Below are positions 61,239-64,000 of a stretch of 64,000 nucleotides of DNA, piece by piece (the stretch's first letter is position 1; the number at the start of each line of letters is the position of its first letter). The DNA comes from JAABRU01 sp050180235 (GTDB lineage Bacteria > Desulfobacterota > Desulfobacteria > Desulfobacterales > Desulfococcaceae), in NCBI GenBank assembly GCA_050180235.1, contig JBFXEJ010000005.1:61288-125287 (forward strand). The letters are read 5' to 3'. Both the position numbers and the translations under genes were made by a program. The notes beneath the pieces are model-generated. The model worked only from the letters and a program-made list of their open reading frames with translations, did no database searches and had not been told where the DNA came from.

Positions 61239-62591
61239 ATGAAAGACAGTTTTCTCACAGATATTGTTTTTCACGACATGACACGCCGCCATTTTCTGTG
61301 GACAGTTTCATTGTCATCCCTGGGTCTGGCAATGGGATGCAGCGGATGCGCTGTGGATCCGGTGACAGGTCAGAAAACCCTGATGCTGGTTTCCGAAAAT
61401 CAGGAAATCCAGATAGACCGGCAGTATTCGCCATCCCAGTTTTCCTCAGACTACGGCAGAGCACAGGATGCTTCTCTGAACACTTATCTTGCCGAAGTGG
61501 GACGGAAAATGGCTCCCCACACCCACCGCCCCGGAATGCCCTATAATTTTCAGGTGGTCAATGCCACCTATGTCAACGCATATGCCTTTCCGGGCGGAAC
61601 CATTGCGGCCACACGCGGCATTCTCCTGAAAATGGACAATGAAGCCGAACTTGCCTCGCTGCTGGGGCATGAAATGGGACATGTCAATGCACGGCATACA
61701 GCCGAGCAGATGTCCAAAGGACAGGTGACATCACTGGTGGTGGGACTGGGCACTGCCCTCATAGGATCAAAATATTCGGATTATGCAGATATTGCCGGGC
61801 AGCTTGGGCAGATCGGGGCAGGTATGCTGCTGGCCTCCTACAGCCGGGACAATGAACGCGAGGCAGACGCTCTGGGCAACAAATACATGGTGCAGGCCGG
61901 ATACAGCACACAGGGATTTGTGGGACTGATGGAGATGCTCAACACTATGTCCAAAAGCAGACCCGGATATTCGGATATTCTGTTTTCCACCCATCCCATG
62001 AGTGATGAACGGTATTCCTCAGCCGTGCAAAGCGCACGCACCACTTATGCCGGTACACAGAATTATCCACTGAACAGGGAACGCTATATGGATAAGACAG
62101 CCGGACTCCGCGGGATCAAAGACGCGATTGAATCCATGCAGAAGGGTGAAACTGCTATGGGCAAAAAGAATTATGCCCAGGCCGAGTCTTTTCTGCAAAG
62201 CGCTCTGCGGCAGGCTCCGGGAGATTACGCGGGACTGGCCATGATGTCCAAATGCCTGCTGACCCAGAAAAAATATCCGCAGGCCGAGCGGTATGCGGAA
62301 GATGCCAAAAGAGCATATCCGGGTGAGGCACAGGGCTATCATCTCAGCGGTTTTGCCAAACTGCAGATGAAAAAATATGAAGCCGCTTACAGAGAATTCG
62401 ATTCATCTGACCGGGCTGTTCCCGGCAACCCGACTCTTACTTTCTTCAAAGGATACTGCCAGGAGGGAATGGGAAGCAAAACACAGGCCGCAGAAAATTA
62501 CAACCGTTATCTTCAGGCGGTTCAGAAAGGGGATTATGCCAAGCACGCCTATACCCGTCTGTCAGAATGGGGTTATATCCGCAAAAAATAA
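61239..62591 (+). CDS. M48-family zinc metalloprotease with TPR repeats, lipoprotein
   Basis: 450 residues; GGAGG just upstream. N-terminus TRRHFLWTVSLSSLGLAMGCSGC combines a twin-Arg pair with a lipobox-like Cys. The peptidase domain has Zn ligands His144 and His148 with Glu145 in GHEMGHVNARH, and EREAD at about 206-210. From about 300 TPR repeats follow (GKKNYAQAESFLQSALRQAPG, KKYPQAERYAEDAKRAYPG, KKYEAAYREFDSSDRAVPG). The layout equals BepA/YfgC-type envelope quality-control proteases. Its 3' end overlaps the lectin gene by 56 bases. Confidence 0.93.
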   Translation: MKDSFLTDIVFHDMTRRHFLWTVSLSSLGLAMGCSGCAVDPVTGQKTLMLVSENQEIQIDRQYSPSQFSSDYGRAQDASLNTYLAEVGRKMAPHTHRPGMPYNFQVVNATYVNAYAFPGGTIAATRGILLKMDNEAELASLLGHEMGHVNARHTAEQMSKGQVTSLVVGLGTALIGSKYSDYADIAGQLGQIGAGMLLASYSRDNEREADALGNKYMVQAGYSTQGFVGLMEMLNTMSKSRPGYSDILFSTHPMSDERYSSAVQSARTTYAGTQNYPLNRERYMDKTAGLRGIKDAIESMQKGETAMGKKNYAQAESFLQSALRQAPGDYAGLAMMSKCLLTQKKYPQAERYAEDAKRAYPGEAQGYHLSGFAKLQMKKYEAAYREFDSSDRAVPGNPTLTFFKGYCQEGMGSKTQAAENYNRYLQAVQKGDYAKHAYTRLSEWGYIRKK

Positions 62592-63564
62592 ACTGCTCAC
62601 ACGCATTGCTGTCCTGCTTCTGCTGCTGATAGCAATCCCCGGTTTCCGGGCAGTCCGCGCGTCTGAAATTCCCGATCCCGGAAAAACATATCTCATTTTT
62701 TCCGCTCAGACCGGAAAAGCCCTGCAGGTGGCTGACGCGGGAGTGGAAAATCTCGCGAATATAGAAGTGTCTGTTCCCCACGGCGGCATCAGTCAGAGCT
62801 GGAGATTCAAACCCGCGGGCCGGGGCTATCCGGACAATACCTTTTCCCTTGTTTCTGTGAAAAGCGGCAGGGTTTTGGATGTGATGGGATACAGCCGGGA
62901 GGACGGGGCAAATGTGCAGTTGTTCAAATATTACGGAACCAAAAACCAGAGATGGCGTATTATCCCGGCAGGGAATGACAGTTTCCGGATCGTTTCAATC
63001 AACAGCGGGAAATGTCTGGACGCTGAAAATACCGGAAAAAGGGAGACTGCCAATGTCAGGCAGTTTTCCTGCGGAGCAGGCGGGCATCAGCTCTGGAAGC
63101 TCAAACCCAATCCCCAGGCCGGACGGATATTCAGAATTGTCTGCAAAAAAAGCGGCAAAGCACTGGACATTGCAGGCAGCAGCAGCCTGGACGGGGCAAA
63201 TATAGAACTGTTCCGCTCCCACGGACGGGCCAACCAGTTGTGGACACTCTGGCATCACGGATTCCGGAACGGAGTCCCCACCTATGCCATTGTTTCATAC
63301 CACAGCGGCAGGGTTTTGGATGTGGATGGAAAAAGCAGAAATGACGGGGCAAATGTGCAGCAGTTCCGTTACAGGGCCAATGACAATCAGCACTGGATTC
63401 TTGAACCTGCGGAAGGAGAATTTGTCCGGATTATTTCGGTCAACAGCGGAAAATGCCTGGATGCGGCAGGGGGAATCACGGATGACGGGGCCAATATCCG
63501 GCAGTTCACCTGCAATGGCGAAGAGCATCAGTTGTGGGAACTGCAGGAAGTCAGCCTGCCATAG
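62536..63564 (+). CDS. Secreted ricin-type beta-trefoil lectin
   Basis: 342 residues from ATG 62536, chosen because AGAAAGGGG precedes it and a signal peptide follows (LLTRIAVLLLLLIAIPGFRAVRA) after a 30-residue n-region; the frame is open further upstream inside the protease gene. Six QxW-type units are seen (SQSWRF, NQRWRI, HQLWKL, NQLWTL, NQHWIL, HQLWEL), i.e. two complete beta-trefoils, with SGKCLDA and GANVQLF-type motifs of carbohydrate binding. No catalytic domain. It could be an exported sugar-binding protein, perhaps a type II secretion cargo. Confidence 0.9.
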   Translation: MPSTPIPVCQNGVISAKNKLLTRIAVLLLLLIAIPGFRAVRASEIPDPGKTYLIFSAQTGKALQVADAGVENLANIEVSVPHGGISQSWRFKPAGRGYPDNTFSLVSVKSGRVLDVMGYSREDGANVQLFKYYGTKNQRWRIIPAGNDSFRIVSINSGKCLDAENTGKRETANVRQFSCGAGGHQLWKLKPNPQAGRIFRIVCKKSGKALDIAGSSSLDGANIELFRSHGRANQLWTLWHHGFRNGVPTYAIVSYHSGRVLDVDGKSRNDGANVQQFRYRANDNQHWILEPAEGEFVRIISVNSGKCLDAAGGITDDGANIRQFTCNGEEHQLWELQEVSLP

Positions 63565-63611
63565 TGCTTTTTCAAAATCAAAGTGATTAAGTAAGGTTCC
63601 ATAAATTTTCG

Positions 63612-63803
63612 GGTAGTGGGACTGCTCATACTGATTTTTTTAATATATAAATCAATATGTTATTTATAATCAGTATAAGCAGTATCATGGATGTATCGTA
63701 TAACTATTTGTATTTATTATGTATAGACAAAAATCAGTATATTTTTTAAAATATAATAATATCAAATAGTTAATTTTTTGTCAGTATGTGCAGACCCACT
63801 ACC
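63612..63803. mobile_element. MITE family F (IS1-type ends), copy 2
   Basis: 192 bp, reverse orientation of the copy at 35895. Perfect 8-bp target duplication AATTTTCG (63604-63611 and 63804-63811). It separates the lectin gene from its terminator. Confidence 0.88.
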
Positions 63804-63830
63804 AATTTTCGGGCATAAAATTTTCAGAAA

Positions 63831-63860
63831 AACCGGATTTTTTGAAAAAATCCGGTTTTT
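63831..63860 (+). terminator. Rho-independent terminator
   Basis: Stem AACCGGATTTTTT / AAAAAATCCGGTT followed by TTT. Nearly identical to the one at 31257. Probably ended the lectin transcript before the MITE was inserted. Confidence 0.8.
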
Positions 63861-63875
63861 GAATATACGAAAATT

Positions 63876-64000
63876 GGTAGTGGGACTTTTCATGCTGATA
63901 AACTTATGCTATACTGCTCCCGTTTTTCTCAACATGCCATTGCCGAAGGAGCAGAAAAATGATTGCAGCAAAATGCCGCCGCTGCGGCAGTGAAAATATC
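63876..64000 (+). mobile_element. Left end of an IS1-like element (runs off the window)
   Basis: Starts GGTAGTGGGACTTTTCATGC, identical to the right end of MITE F copy 1 read in reverse. The transposase frame starts 83 bases inside. Confidence 0.65.
63959..64000 (+). CDS. Putative IS1-family transposase InsA, N-terminal fragment
   Basis: ATG 63959 has AAGGAGC about 8 bases upstream. The 14 visible residues IAAKCRRCGSENI show the C-x2-C-x-S zinc-finger start of IS1 InsA-type proteins. The gene continues beyond 64000. Confidence 0.6.
   Translation, partial: MIAAKCRRCGSENI

Overview
The window is one 64-kb stretch of bacterial chromosome with no rRNA operon, no CRISPR array and no prophage. 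Its content fits a Gram-negative anaerobe of the Desulfobacterota (sulfate-reducer) type: a GspC/D/E/K/L/M/N secretion operon, a TonB-dependent receptor, an NtrC-type sigma-54 activator, a formate/nitrite-type channel, and hslVU next to argBD. This placement is an inference from gene content, not from a marker gene. The most striking genome-wide trait is the load of small palindromic and terminal-inverted-repeat elements (MITE/REP-like). At least ten families sit between genes, at stop codons and sometimes inside genes.

Layout. 0-2.6 kb: end of an operon with a lipoprotein secretin. 2.6-9.6 kb: an orphan MNT nucleotidyltransferase, then a chain with ATGA overlaps (periplasmic ABC-type binding protein, histidine kinase, S23-type four-helix-bundle protein, NtrC-like regulator), then a TonB receptor. 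9.8-11.5 kb: decayed toxin-antitoxin and Rhs debris. 11.5-16.6 kb (minus strand): tRNA-Gly, tRNA-Cys, tRNA-Gly, pgsA, a transaldolase-like aldolase, and argH-lipoprotein-folK-psiE-like-YHS. A palindrome array split by an IS5-type remnant separates argH from argG (17.7-18.9 kb). 19.8-25.9 kb: an FAD/NAD oxidoreductase, a HAD-NadD fusion, an ACP/ketoacyl-synthase pair and a CxxCxxCC protein. 26.0-30.2 kb (minus): histidine kinase, single-domain receiver, and a receiver domain fused to an FNT channel. 30.9-34.7 kb: a Rho-N-like protein, a HAD phosphatase, hslV and hslU.

34.8-41.4 kb is an AT-richer accessory island between hslU and argB. It holds at least two units with integron-cassette architecture (attC-like hairpins whose outer arms match the unit's own 5' end over 9 bp), a HEPN-type gene broken by a MITE, and a run of intact and broken toxin-antitoxin-like pairs. 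41.4-48 kb: argB-argD, yggS, a FemAB/GNAT-like protein, a metallo-beta-lactamase-fold protein and a lysine-rich wHTH protein. 48.2-58.9 kb (minus): yihY, yidD with a lipoprotein signal, and the operon gspK-L-M-N-C-D-E. 59.3-64 kb: a fumarylacetoacetase-family hydrolase, an M48 protease with TPRs overlapping a secreted ricin-type lectin gene, a MITE, and the left end of an IS1-like element running off the window.

How genes work together: gspK-E encode the inner-membrane platform, secretin and ATPase of a type II secretion system whose pseudopilin and GspF genes are not here. argB, argD, argG and argH cover four arginine-biosynthesis steps. The 26-30 kb cluster looks like a phosphorelay whose output may be direct control of an ion channel. 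The 3-9.6 kb chain looks like ligand-sensing control of a sigma-54 regulon, perhaps including the outer-membrane receptor.
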